DNA of 64,000 nucleotides from Girardinichthys multiradiatus (taxonomy: Eukaryota > Chordata > Actinopteri > Cyprinodontiformes > Goodeidae), in contig NC_061817.1 of assembly GCF_021462225.1 (NCBI RefSeq), positions 4,214,751 to 4,278,750 of the forward strand. Reading direction: 5' to 3'. The position numbers and the translations under genes were made by a program. Positions 1 through 12,575 of this stretch are shown in pieces; position 1 is the first letter of the stretch, and each line of letters starts with the position of its first letter. The notes below the pieces were generated by a model. That model did not search any database, was not told the origin of the DNA, and worked only from the letters and a program-made list of their open reading frames with translations.

Positions 1-3000
1 ACCAAAAACTCATTCTTTCAGGCTTGCGAAACAGCTTTTCAATATTGACACAAACGGTGCTCGTTTTGTGTTCTACAGACCAAAAACTCATTCTTTCAGG
101 CTTGCGAAACAACTTTTTCAATATCGATGCAAACGGTGCTCGTTTTGTGTTCTACACACCAAAAACTCATTCTTTCAGGCTTGCGAAACAACTTTTTCAA
201 TATCGACGCAAACGGTGCTCGATTTGTGTGCGCAGGACCAACAACTCATTCTTTCAGGCTTGCGAAACAGCTTTTTCAATATCGACGCAAACGGGGCTCG
301 TTTTGTGTTCTAAAGACCAAAAACTCATTCTTTCAGGCTTGCGAAACAGCTTTTTCAATATCGACGCAATCGGTGCTCGTTTTGTGTTCTACACACCAAA
401 AACTCATTCTTTAAGGCTTGCGAAACAACTTTTTCAACATCGACGCAAACGGTGCTCGTTTTGTGTGCGCAGGACCAACAACTCATTCTTTCAGGCTTGC
501 GAAACAGCTTTTTCAATATCGACGCAAACGGGGCTCGTTTTGTGTTCTAAAGACCAAAAACTCATTCTTTCAGGCTTGCGAAACAGCTTTTTCAATATCG
601 ACGCAATCGGTGCTCGTTTTGTGTTCTACACACCAAAAACTCATTCTTTCAGGCTTGCGAAACAGCTTTTTCAATATCGACGCAAACGGTGCTCGTTTTG
701 TGTGCGCAGGACCAACAACTCATTCTTTCAGGCTTGCGAAACAGCTTTTTCAATATCAACGCAAACGGGGCTCGTTTTGTGTTCTAAAGACCAAAAACTC
801 ATTCTTTCAGGCTTGCGAAACAGCTTTTTCAATATCGACGCAATCGGTGCTCGTTTTGTGTTCTACACACCAAAAACTCATTCTTTCAGGCTTGCGAAAC
901 AGCTTTTTCAATATCGACGCAAACGGTGCTCGATTTGTGTGCGCAGGACCAACAACTCATTCTTTCAGGCTTGCGAAACAGCTTTTTCAATATCGACGCA
1001 AACGGGGCTCGTTTTGTGTTCTAAAGACCAAAAACTCATTCTTTCAGGCTTGCGAAACAGCTTTTTCAATATCGACGCAAACGGTGCTCGTTTTGTGTTC
1101 TACACACCAAACACTCATTCTTTCAGGCTTGCGAAACAGCTTTTTCAATATCGACGCAATCGGTGCTCGTTTTGTGTTCTACACACCAAAAACTCATTCT
1201 TTAAGGCTTGCGAAACAACTTTTTCAACATCGACGCAAACGGTGCTCGTTTTGTGTGCGCAGGACCAACAACTCATTCTTTCAGGCTTGCGAAACAGCTT
1301 TTTCAATATCGACGCAAACGGGGCTCGTTTTGTGTTCTAAAGACCAAAAACTCATTCTTTCAGGCTTGCGAAACAGCTTTTTCAATATCGACGCAAACGG
1401 TGCTCGTTTTGTGTTCTACACACCAAAAAGTCATTCTTTCAGGCTTGCGAAACAGCTTTTTCAATATCGACGCAAACGGTGCTCGTTTTGTGTGCGCAGG
1501 ACCAACAACTCATTCTTTCAGGCTTGCGAAACAGCTTTTTCAATATCAACGCAAACGGGGCTCGTTTTGTGTTCTAAAGACCAAAAACTCATTCTTTCAG
1601 GCTTGCGAAACAGCTTTTTCAATATCGACGCAATCGGTGCTCGTTTTGTGTTCTACACACCAAAAACTCATTCTTTCAGGCTTGCGAAACAGCTTTTTCA
1701 ATATCGACGCAAACGGTGCTCGTTTTGTGTTCTACACACCAAAAACTCATTCTTTCAGGCTTGCGAAACAGCTTTTCAATATCGACGCAAACGGTGCTCG
1801 TTTTGTGTTCTATAGACCAAAAACTCATTCTTTCAGGCTTGCGAAACAGCTTTTTCAATATCGACGCAATCGGTGCTCGTTTTGTGTTCTATAGACCAAA
1901 AACTCATTCTTTCAGGCTTGCGAAACAACTTTTTCAATATCGATGCAAACGGTGCTCTTTTTGTGTTCTACACACCAAAAACTCATTCTTTCAGGCTTGC
2001 GAAACAGCTTTTCAATATTGACGCAAACGGTGCTCGTTTTGTGTTCTATAGACCAAAAACTCATTCTTTCAGGCTTGCGAAACAACTTTTTCAATATCGA
2101 TGCAAACGGTGCTCGTTTTGTGTTCTACACACCAAAAACTCATTCTTTCAGGCTTGCGAAACAACTTTTTCAATATCGATGCAAACGGTGCTCGTTTTGT
2201 GTTCTACACACCAAAAACTCATTCTTTCAGGCTTGCGAAACAGCTTTTTCAATATCGACGCAAACGGTGCTCGTTTTGTGTTCTACACACCAAAAACTCA
2301 TTCTTTCAGGCTTGCGAAACAGCTTTTTCAATATCGACGCAAACGGTGCTCGTTTTGTGTGCGCAGGAAAAACAACTCATTCTTTCAGGCTTGCGAAACA
2401 GCTTTTTCAATATCGACGCAAACGGGGCTCGTTTTGTGTTCTAAAGACCAAAAACTCATTCTTTCAGGCTTGCGAAACAGCTTTTTCAATATTGACGCAA
2501 CCGGTGCTCGTTTTGTGTTCTACACACCAAAAACTCATTCTTTCAGGCTTGCGAAACAGCTTTTTCAATATCGACGCAAACGGTGCTCGTTTTGTGTTCT
2601 ACACACCAAAAACTCATTCTTTCAGGCTTGCGAAACAACTTTTTCAATATCGATGCAAACGGTGCTCGTTTTGTGTTCTACACACCAAAAACTCATTCTT
2701 TCAGGCTTGCGAAACAACTTTTTCAATATCGATGCAAACGGAGCTCGTTTTGAGTTCTACACACCAAAAACTCATTCTTTCAGGCTTGCGAAACAGCTTT
2801 TCAATATTGACGCAAACGGTGCTCGTTTTGTGTTCTATAGACCAAAAACTCATTCTTTCAGGCTTGCGAAACAACTTTTTCAATATCGATGCAAACGGTG
2901 CTCGTTTTGTGTTCTACACACAAAAACTCATTCTTTCAGGCTTGCGAAACAACTTTTTCAATATCGACGCAAACGGTGCTCGTTTTGTGTTCGCGGGACC

Positions 3001-6000
3001 AAAAACTCATTCTTTCAGGCTTGCGAAACAACTTTTTCAATATCGATGCAAACGGTGCTCGTTTTGTGTTCTACACACCAAAAACTCATTCTTTCAGGCT
3101 TGCGAAACAGCTTTTTCAATATCGACGCAAACGGTGCTCGTTTTGTGTGCGCAGGACCAACAACTCATTCTTTCAGGCTTGCGAAACAGCTTTTTCAATA
3201 TCGACGCAAACGGGGCTCGTTTTGTGTTCTAAAGACCAAAAACTCATTCTTTCAGGCTTGCGAAACAGCTTTTTCAATATCGACGCAATCGGTGCTCGTT
3301 TTGTGTTCTACACACCAAAAACTCATTCTTTCAGGCTTGCGAAACAGCTTTTTCAATATCGACGCAAACGGTGCTCGTTTTGTGTTCTACACACCAAAAA
3401 CTCATTCTTTCAGGCTTGCGAAAAAACTTTTTCAATATCGATGCAAACGGTGCTCGTTTTGTGTTCTACACACCAAAAACTCATTCTTTCAGGCTTGCGA
3501 AACAGCTTTTTCAATATCGACGCAAACGGTGCTCGTTTTGTGTTCTACACACCAAAAACTCATTCTTTCAGGCTTGCGAAACAGCTTTTTCAATATCGAC
3601 GCAAACGTTGCTCGTTTTGTGTTCGCAGGACCAAAAACTCATTCTTTGAGGCTTGCGAAACAGCTATTTCAGTATCGACGCAAACGGTGCTCGTTTTGTG
3701 TTCTAAAGACCAAAAACTCATTCTTTCAGGCTTGCGAAACAGCTTTTTCAATATCGACGCAAACGGTGCTCGTTTTGTGTTCGCAGGACCAAAAACTCAT
3801 TCTTTCAGGCTTGCGAAACAGCTATTTCAGTATCGACGCAAACGGTGCTCGTTTTGTGTTCTACACACCAAAAACTCATTCTTTCAGGCTTGCGAAACAA
3901 CTTTTTCAATATCGATGCAAACGGTGCTCGTTTTGTGTTCTACAGACCAAAAACTCATTCTTTCAGGCTTGCGAAACAGCTATTTCAGTATCGACGCAAA
4001 TGGTGCTCGTTTTGTGTTCTACACACCAAAAACTCATTCTTTCAGGCTTGCGAAACAGCTTTTTCAATATCGACGCAATCGGTGCTCGTTTTGTGTTCTA
4101 CACACCAAAAACTCATTCTTTCAGGCTTGCGAAACAGCTTTTTCAATATCGACGCAAACGGTGCTCGTTTTGTGTGCTCAGGACCAACAACTCATTCTTT
4201 CAGGCTTGCGAAACAGCTTTTTCAATATCGACGCAAACGGGGCTCGTTTTGTGTTCTAAAGACCAAAAACTCATTCTTTCAGGCTTGCGAAACAGCTTTT
4301 TCAATNNNNNNNNNNNNNNNNNNNNNNNNNNNNNNNNNNNNNNNNNNNNNNNNNNNNNNNNNNNNNNNNNNNNNNNNNNNNNNNNNNNNNNNNNNNNNNN
4401 NNNNNACGGTGCTCGTTTTGTGTTCTAAAGACCAAAAACTCATTCTTTCAGGCTTGCGAAACAGCTTTTTCTGTATTGACGCAAACGGTGCTCGTTTTGT
4501 GTTCTAAAGACCAAAAACTCATTCTTTCAGGCTTGCGAAACAGCTTTTTCAATATCGATGCAAACGGTGCTCGTTTTGTGTTCTACAGACCAAAAACTCA
4601 TTCTTTCAGGCTTGCGAAACAGCTTTTTCAATATCGACGCAAACGGTGCTCGTTTTGTGTTCTACACACCAAAAACTCATTCTTTCAGGCTTGCGAAACA
4701 ACTTTTTCAATATCGAAGCAAACGGTGCTCGTTTGTGTTCTACAGACTAAAAACTCATTCTTTCAGGCTTGCGAAACAGCTTTTTCAATATCAACACAAA
4801 AGCTGCTCATTTTGTGTTCTACAGACCAAAAACTCATTCTTTCAGGCTTGCGAAAGAGCTTTTCAATATCGATGCAAACGGTGCTCGTTTTGTGTTCTAC
4901 ACACCAAAAACTCATTCTTTCAGGCTTGCGAAACAGCTTTTTCAATATCGATGCAAACGGTGCTCGTTTTGTGTTCTACAGACCAAAAACTCATTCTTTC
5001 AGGCTTGCGAAACAACTTTTTCAATATCGAAGCAAACGGTGCTCGTTTTGTGTTCTACAGACCAAAAACTCATTCTTTCAGGCTTGCGAAACAGCTTTTT
5101 CAATATCGACGCAAACGGTGCTCGTTTTGTGTTCTACACACCAAAAACTCATTCTTTCAGGCTTGCGAAACAACTTTTTCAATATCGATGCAAACGGTGC
5201 TCGTTTTGTGTTCTACACACCAAAAACTCATTCTTTCAGGCTTGCGAAACAACTTTTTCAATATCGATGCAAACGGTGCTCGTTTTGTGTTCTACACACC
5301 AAAAACTCATTCTTTCAGGCTTGCGAAACAGCTTTTTCAATATCGACGCAAACGGTGCTCGTTTTGTGTTCTACAGACCAAAAACTCATTCTTTCAGGCT
5401 TGCGAAACAGCTTTTTCAATATCGACGCAAACGGTGCTCGTTTTGTGTTCGCGGGACCAAAAACTCATTCTTTCAGGCTTGCGAAACAGCTTTTTCAATA
5501 TCGACGCAAACGGTGCTCGTTTGTGTTCCAAAGACCAAAAACTCATTCTTTCAGGCTTGCGAAACAGCTTTTTCAATATCGACGCAAACAGTGCTCGTTT
5601 TGTGTTCGCAGGACCAAAAACTCATTATTTCAGGCTTGCGAAACAGCTTTTTCAGTATTGACGCAAACGGTGCTCGTTTTGTGTTCTAAAGACCAAAAAC
5701 TCATTCTTTCAGGCTTGCGAAACAGCTTTTTCAATATCGATGCAAACGGTGCTCGTTTTGTGTTCTACACACCAAAAACACATCATTTCAGGCTTGCGAA
5801 ACAGCTTTTTCAATATCGACGCAAACGGTGCTCGTTTTGTGTTCTACAGACCAAAAACTCATTCTTTCAGGCTTGCGAAACAGCTTTTTCAATATCGACG
5901 CAAACGGTGCTCGTTTTGTGTTCTACACACCAAAAACTCATTCTTTCAGGCATGCGAAACAACTTTTTCAATATCGAAGCAAACGGTGCTCGTTTTGTGT

Positions 6001-9000
6001 TCTACAGACTAAAAACTCATTCTTTCAGGCTTGCGAAACAGCTTTTTCAATATTGACGCAAAAGCTGCTCGTTTTGTGTTCTACAGACCAAAAACTCATT
6101 CTTTTAGGCTTGCGAAACAGCTTTTTCAATATCGACGCAAACAGTGCTCGTTTTGTGTTCGCAGGACCAAAAACTCATTCTTTCAGGCTTGCGAAACAGC
6201 TTTTTCAGTATTGACGCAAACGGTGCTCGTATTGTGTTCTAAAGACCAAAAACTCATTCTTTCAGGCTTGCGAAACAGCTTTTTCAATATCGATGCAAAC
6301 GGTGCTCGTTTTGTGTTCGCAGGACCAAAAACTCATTCTTTCAGGCTTGCGAAACAGCTTTTTCAGTATTGACGCAAACGGTGCTCGTATTGTGTTCTAA
6401 AGACCAAAAACTCATTCTTTCAGGCTTGCGAAACAGCTTTTTCAATATCGATGCAAACGGTGCTCGTTTTGTGTTCTACACACCAAAAACACATCATTTC
6501 AGGCTTGCGAAACAGCTTTTTCAATATCGACGCAAACGGTGCTCGTTTTGTGTTCTACAGACCAAAAACTCATTCTTTCAGGCTTGCGAAACAGCTTTTT
6601 CAATATTGACGCAAACGGTGCTCGTTTTGTGTTCTACACACCAAAAACTCATTCTTTCAGGCTTGCGAAACAACTTTTTCAATATCGAAGCAAACGGTGC
6701 TCGTTTTGTGTTCTACAGACTAAAAACTCATTCTTTCAGGCTTGCGAAAAAACTTTTTCAGTATCGATGCAAACGGTGCTCGTTTTGTGTTCTACACACC
6801 AAAAACTCATTCTTTCAGGCTTGCGAAACAGCTTTTTCAATATCGACGCAAACGGTGCTCGTTTTGTGTTCAAAAGACCAAAAACTCATTCTTTCAGGCT
6901 TGCGAAACAGCTTTTTCAATATCGACGCAAACGGTGCTCGTTTTGTGTTCGCGGGACCAAAAACTCATTCTTTCAGGCTTGCGAAACAGCTTTTTCAGTA
7001 TTGACGCAAACGGTGCTCGTTTTGTGTTCCAAAGACCAAAAACTCATTCTTTCAGGCTTGCGAAACAGCTTTTTCAATATCGACGCAAACAGTGCTCGTT
7101 TTGTGTTCGCAGGACCAAAAACTCATTATTTCAGGCTTGCGAAACAGCTTTTCAGTATTGACGCAAACGGTGCTCGTATTGTGTTCTAAAGACCAAAAAC
7201 TCATTCTTTCAGGCTTGCGAAACAGCTTTTTCAATATCGATGCAAACGGTGCTCGTTTTGTGTTCTACACACCAAAAACACATCATTTCAGGCTTGCGAA
7301 ACAGCTTTTTCAATATCGACGCAAACGGTGCTCGTTTTGTGTTCTACAGACCAAAAACTCATTCTTTCAGGCTTGCGAAACAGCTTTTTCAATGTCGACG
7401 CAAACGGTGCTCGTTTTGTGTTCTACACACCAAAAACTCATTCTTTCAGGCATGCGAAACAACTTTTTCAATATCGAAGCAAACGGTGCTCGTTTTGTGT
7501 TCTACAGACTAAAAACTCATTCTTTCAGGCTTGCGAAACAGCTTTTTCAATATTGACGCAAAAGCTGCTCGTTTTGTGTTCTACACACCAAAAACTCATT
7601 CTTTTAGGCTTGCGAAAAAACTTTTTCAATATCGACGCAAACAGTGCTCGTTTTGTGTTCGCAGGACCAAAAACTCATTCTTTCAGGCTTGCGAAACAGC
7701 TTTTTCAGTATTGACGCAAACGGTGCTCGTATTGTGTTCTAAAGACCAAAAACTCATTCTTTCAGGCTTGCGAAACAGCTTTTTCAATATCGATGCAAAC
7801 GGTGCTCGTTTGTGTTCGCGGGACCAAAAACTCATTCTTTCAGGCTTGCGAAACAGCTTTTTCAGTATTGACGCAAACGGTGCTCGTATTGTGTTCTAAA
7901 GACCAAAAACTCATTCTTTCAGGCTTGCGAAACAGCTTTTTCAATATCGATGCAAACGGTGCTCGTTTTGTGTTCTACACACCAAAAACACATCATTTCA
8001 GGCTTGCGAAACAGCTTTTTCAATATCGACGCAAACGGTGCTCGTTTTGTGTTCTACAGACCAAAAACTCATTCTTTCAGGCTTGCGAAACAGCTTTTTC
8101 AATATTGACGCAAACGGTGCTCGTTTTGTGTTCTACACACCAAAAACTCATTCTTTCAGGCTTGCGAAACAGCTTTTTCAATATCGACGCAAACGGTGCT
8201 CGTTTTGTGTTCTACACACCAAAAACTCATTCTTTCAGGCTTGCGAAACAACTTTTTCAATATCGAAGCAAACGGTGCTCGTTTTGTGTTCTACAGACTA
8301 AAAACTCATTCTTTCAGGCTTGCGAAACAGCTTTTTCAATATCAACACAAAAGCTGCTCGTTTTGTGTTCTACAGACCAAAAACTCATTCTTTCAGGCTT
8401 GCGAAAGAGCTTTTTCAATATCGATGCAAACGGTGCTCGTTTTGTGTTCTACACACCAAAAACTCATTCTTTCAGGCTTGCGAAACAGCTTTTTCAATAT
8501 CGATGCAAACGGTGCTCGTTTTGTGTTCTACAGACCAAAAACTCATTCTTTCAGGCTTGCGAAACAACTTTTTCAATATCGAAGCAAACGGTGCTCGTTT
8601 TGTGTTCTACTGACCAAAAACTCATTCTTTCAGGCTTGCGAAACAGCTTTTTCAATATCGACGCAAACGGTGCTCGTTTTGTGTTCTACACACCAAAAAC
8701 TCATTCTTTCAGGCTTGCGAAACAACTTTTTCAATATCGATGCAAACGGTGCTCGTTTTGTGTTCTACACACCAAAAACTCATTCTTTCAGGCTTGCGAA
8801 ACAACTTTTTCAATATCGATGCAAACGGTGCTCGTTTTGTGTTCTACACACCAAAAACTCATTCTTTCAGGCTTGCGAAACAGCTTTTTCAATATCGACG
8901 CAAACGGTGCTCGTTTTGTGTTCTACAGACCAAAAACTCATTCTTTCAGGCTTGCGAAACAGCTTTTTCAATATCGACGCAAACGGTGCTCGTTTTGTGT

Positions 9001-11475
9001 TCGCGGGACCAAAAACTCATTCTTTCAGGCTTGCGAAACAGCTTTTTCAGTATTGACGCAAACGGTGCTCGTTTTGTGTTCCAAAGACCAAAAACTCATT
9101 CTTTCAGGCTTGCGAAACAGCTTTTTCAATATCGACGCAAACAGTGCTCGTTTTGTGTTCGCAGGACCAAAAACTCATTCTTTCAGGCTTGCGAAACAGC
9201 TTTTTCAGTATTGACGCAAACGGTGCTCGTATTGTGTTCTAAAGACCAAAAACTCATTCTTTCAGGCTTGCGAAACAGCTTTTTCAATATCGATGCAAAC
9301 GGTGCTCGTTTTGTGTTCTACACACCAAAAACACATCATTTCAGGCTTGCGAAACAGCTTTTTCAATATCGACGCAAACGGTGCTCGTTTTGTGTTCTAC
9401 AGACCAAAAACTCATTCTTTCAGGCTTGCGAAACAGCTTTTTCAATATCGACGCAAACGGTGCTCGTTTTGTGTTCTACACACCAAAAACTCATTCTTTC
9501 AGGCATGCGAAACAACTTTTTCAATATCGAAGCAAACGGTGCTCGTTTTGTGTTCTACAGACTAAAAACTCATTCTTTCAGGCTTGCGAAACAGCTTTTT
9601 CAATATTGACGCAAAAGCTGCTCGTTTTGTGTTCTACACACCAAAAACTCATTCTTTCAGGCTTGCGAAACAGCTTTTTCAATATCGACGCAAACAGTGC
9701 TCGTTTTGTGTTCGCAGGACCAAAAACTCATTCTTTCAGGCTTGCGAAACAGCTTTTTCAGTATTGACGCAAACGGTGCTCGTTTTGTGTTCTACAGACC
9801 AAAAACTCATTCTTTCAGGCTTGCGAAACAGCTTTTTCAATATCGATGCAAACGGTGCTCGTTTTGTGTTCGCGGGACCAAAAACTCATTCTTTCAGGCT
9901 TGCGAAACAGCTTTTTCAATATCGATGCAAACGGTGCTCGTTTTGTGTTCTACAGACCAAAAACTCATTCTTTCAGGCTTGCGAAACAGCTTTTTCAATA
10001 TCGATGCAAACGGTGCTCGTTTGTGTTCTACACACCAAAAACACATCATTTCAGGCTTGCGAAACAGCTTTTTCAATATCGACGCAAACGGTGCTCGTTT
10101 TGTGTTCTACAGACCAAAAACTCATTCTTTCAGGCTTGCGAAACAGCTTTTTCAATATCGACGCAAACGGTGCTCGTTTTGTGTTCTACACACCAAAAAC
10201 TCATTCTTTCAGGCTTGCGAAACAACTTTTTCAATATCGAAGCAAACGGTGCTCGTTTTGTGTTCTACAGACTAAAACTCATTCTTTCAGGCTTGCGAAA
10301 CAGCTTTTTCAATATCGACGCAAAAGCTGCTCGTTTTGTGTTCTACAGACCAAAAACTCATTCTTTTAGGCTTGCGAAACAGCTTTTTCAATATCGACGC
10401 AAACGGTGCTCGTTTTGTGTTCGCGGGACCAAAAAACTCATTCTTTCAGGCTTGCGAAACAGTTTTTTCAGTATTGACGCAAACGGTGCTCGTTTTGTGT
10501 TCCAAAGACCAAAAACTCATTCTTTCAGGCTTGCGAAACAGCTTTTTCAATATCGACACAAACAGTGCTCGTTTTGTGTTCTACAGACCAAAAACTCATT
10601 ATTTAGGCTTGCGAAACAGCTTTTTCAATATCGACGCAAACGGTGCTCGTTTTGTGTTCGCGGGACCAAAAACTCATTCTTTCAGGCTTGCGAAACAGCT
10701 TTTCAGTATTGACGCAAACGGTGCTCGTTTTGTGTTCCAAAGACCAAAAACTCATTCTTTCAGGCTTGCGAAACAGCTTTTTCAATATCGACGCAAACAG
10801 TGCTCGTTTTGTGTTCGCAGGACCAAAAACTCATTCTTTCAGGCTTGCGAAACAGCTTTTTCAGTATTGACGCAAACGGTGCTCGTATTGTGTTCTAAAG
10901 ACCAAAAACTCATTCTTTCAGGCTTGCGAAACAGCTTTTTCAATATCGATGCAAACGGTGCTCGTTTTGTGTTCTACACACCAAAAACTCATTCTTTCAG
11001 GCTTGGGAAACAGCTTTTTCAATATCGACGCAAACGGTGCTCGTTTTGTGTTCTAAAGACCAAAAACTCATTCTTTCAGGCTTGCGAAACGGCTTTTTCA
11101 ATATCGACACAAACGGTGCTCGTTTTGTGTTCTACACACCAAAAACTCAATCTTTCAGGCTTGCGAAACAGCTTTTTCAATATCGACGCAATCGGTGCTC
11201 GTTTTGTGTTCTACAGACCAAAAACCCATTCTTTCAGGCTTGCGAAACAACTTTTTCAATATCGATGCAAACGGTGCTTGTTTTGTGTTCTACAGACCAA
11301 AAACTCATTCTTTCAGGCTTGCGAAACAGCTTTTTCAGTATTGACGCAAACGGTGCTTGTTTTGTGTTCTAAAGACCAAAAACTCATTCTTTCAGGCTTG
11401 CGAAACAACTTTTTCAATATCGATGCAAACGGTGCTCGTTTTGTGTTCTACAGACCAAAAACTCATTCTTTCAGG
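1..11475. repeat. 79-bp satellite array, about 145 copies
   Basis: The region is a head-to-tail tandem repeat whose unit is almost always 79 bp; a few copies lose one T in the CTTTTT run or one base elsewhere. Each unit carries the blocks CTCATTCTTTCAGGCTTGCG, AAACAGCTTTTTCAATATCG and AACGGTGCTCGTTTTGTG. Copies differ mainly in a short variable block after TTTGTGT (for example TCTACACACC, TCTAAAGACC, GCGCAGGACC, TCGCGGGACC or TCCAAAGACC). In the left part these variants recur as a trimer of about 237 bp. In the right part a rarer variant, ACACATCATT, recurs at about 9-unit (711-bp) spacing. The array starts before the window and ends abruptly at TTCTTTCAGG near 11475. Long forward frames run through it because 79 is not a multiple of 3 and the unit has few stops; I do not treat them as genes. 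I recognise no named satellite family. Confidence 0.97.
4306..4405. other. assembly gap of 100 N inside the satellite
   Basis: Exactly 100 N bases interrupt the array. The flanking units would be in register with a gap of 10, 89 or 168 bases, not 100, so the length is a placeholder and the true amount of missing satellite is unknown. Confidence 0.97.
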
Positions 11476-11725
11476 GATGGGGGCAATTAGGACAGGAGGT
11501 GTTGTGGAAGACCTCGGTCCCAACACCTCATCCATAAGGACAAACCAGGGCCAAGTAGCAGCAGTGGGCTTTTCAGTGACTCCCTCTCCTGACCCTGGAT
11601 ATTTGCAATCCTAAAGTTAGATGGAATAAAAAAAAAGAGTTGACTAAACAGAGAAACCAACAAGACTTTTAGAAATATTTTTTTATTTGTGTGTGACATG
11701 AGAACTTAATTGCCCCCATCCCTGA
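11471..11725. repeat. 19-bp inverted repeat at the satellite/transposon boundary
   Basis: TCAGGGATGGGGGCAATTA at 11471-11489 recurs as its exact reverse complement at 11707-11725. The left arm begins with the TCAGG of the last satellite unit, so the array joins the element exactly at this repeat. The 217 bp between the arms contain no gene; CCAGGGCCAAG occurs near 11546 and again near 11732. This may be a small foldback/MITE or the rearranged end of the adjacent Harbinger element; I cannot decide. Confidence 0.7.
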
Positions 11726-11934
11726 GGACACTCCAGGGCCAAGCGGAGCGGTGGGCAACCAGATGGAGAAGGAAGACAGTGAGCCAACAGGAAGGGCTCA
11801 GAAAAGAAAGAGGGACAGAGATGATGGAGTTGATCAGGGAGGATATGAGGGCACAGAGAGAAGCAGAGGAGAAGAGGGCACAGAGAATGGACAGACTGTT
11901 TTCCAAAGAATGGCACCAAAATAAGGTGCTATAA
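11710..11934 (+). pseudogene. possible Harbinger accessory (Myb-like) protein, C-terminal remnant
   Basis: A 74-codon frame encodes a highly charged, probably helical stretch rich in Arg, Glu and Met (REDMRAQREAEEKRAQRMDR). Such a tail resembles the C-terminus of the Myb/SANT-like accessory protein that PIF/Harbinger elements carry beside the transposase. The frame points towards the Harbinger transposase on the opposite strand, which is a layout these elements can have, and AATAAATAAATG follows its stop. The DNA-binding part is missing, so at best it is a truncated remnant. It could be a chance frame. Confidence 0.4.
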
Positions 11935-12575
11935 AAGAAATAAATAAATGTGTTTTGTTCAGACTGTTTCTTAAAGTTTTAAGGTGTTCTAATACATTTC
12001 AAAATTGTTTTTGTCACTAATGTTTTTTACATTTGATCTAACAATACATCAACTTCATTTAAAGTTATAAACAGAATTTATTAGGAAAAATACAAACAGC
12101 ACTTTAAACAGAATGAGGGAAGAAAACATTCAAACACATCAAGATTACAAGACAAAAGGCATAAAATAAAACTATGTACAAGTATTTACAATGGAGACAG
12201 CAGGATCAACCTGAGTGACCGGTTCCTGGAAAAACCTCTTCAACAGAACAAAGAGGCAGATGTCTTTCTGAACAGAAAGTCTGGTGGTGTGGCTAAATCT
12301 CTCACAAGGTCAGAGACTTGGATGGATGCTGCAACTGAGATCTGTGGTTAGTCTTTCTGGATGGTGAGCGAAGCATCACACAGGTGGTCTGCAGATGTTT
12401 GTGATGCCTCTCTCCGCTGTCCACGTCATCGTCCATCAAGTGGGTTTAAAGGGCTGGCTGAATTGACGGCTGCCACATCACTAAGAGGTAATCGGAAAAA
12501 TGCAGAATTAGAAGATGGTGCTCACAAAATATTACAATTAGTTATACCCCTCAAACATTAATCACATCTAAAATA
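11935..12575. other. AT-rich spacer of the Harbinger element
   Basis: This is the stretch between two apparently convergent transposon frames. It is AT-rich, has poly(A)-signal-like AATAAA strings near its left edge and TTTATT on the opposite strand near 12069, and shows no convincing gene. Confidence 0.5.

Noticed and set aside
1..11475. CRISPR array
   Set aside because: The units are contiguous with no unique spacers, the period is 79 bp, and the genome is a vertebrate.
24..11490. Many forward open frames of 80-850 codons with NSFFQACET and THSFRLAKQ repeats, as a repetitive protein gene
   Set aside because: All come from a 79-bp noncoding satellite read in rotating frames; no start context, no synonymous bias, and the same residues appear in every frame shift.
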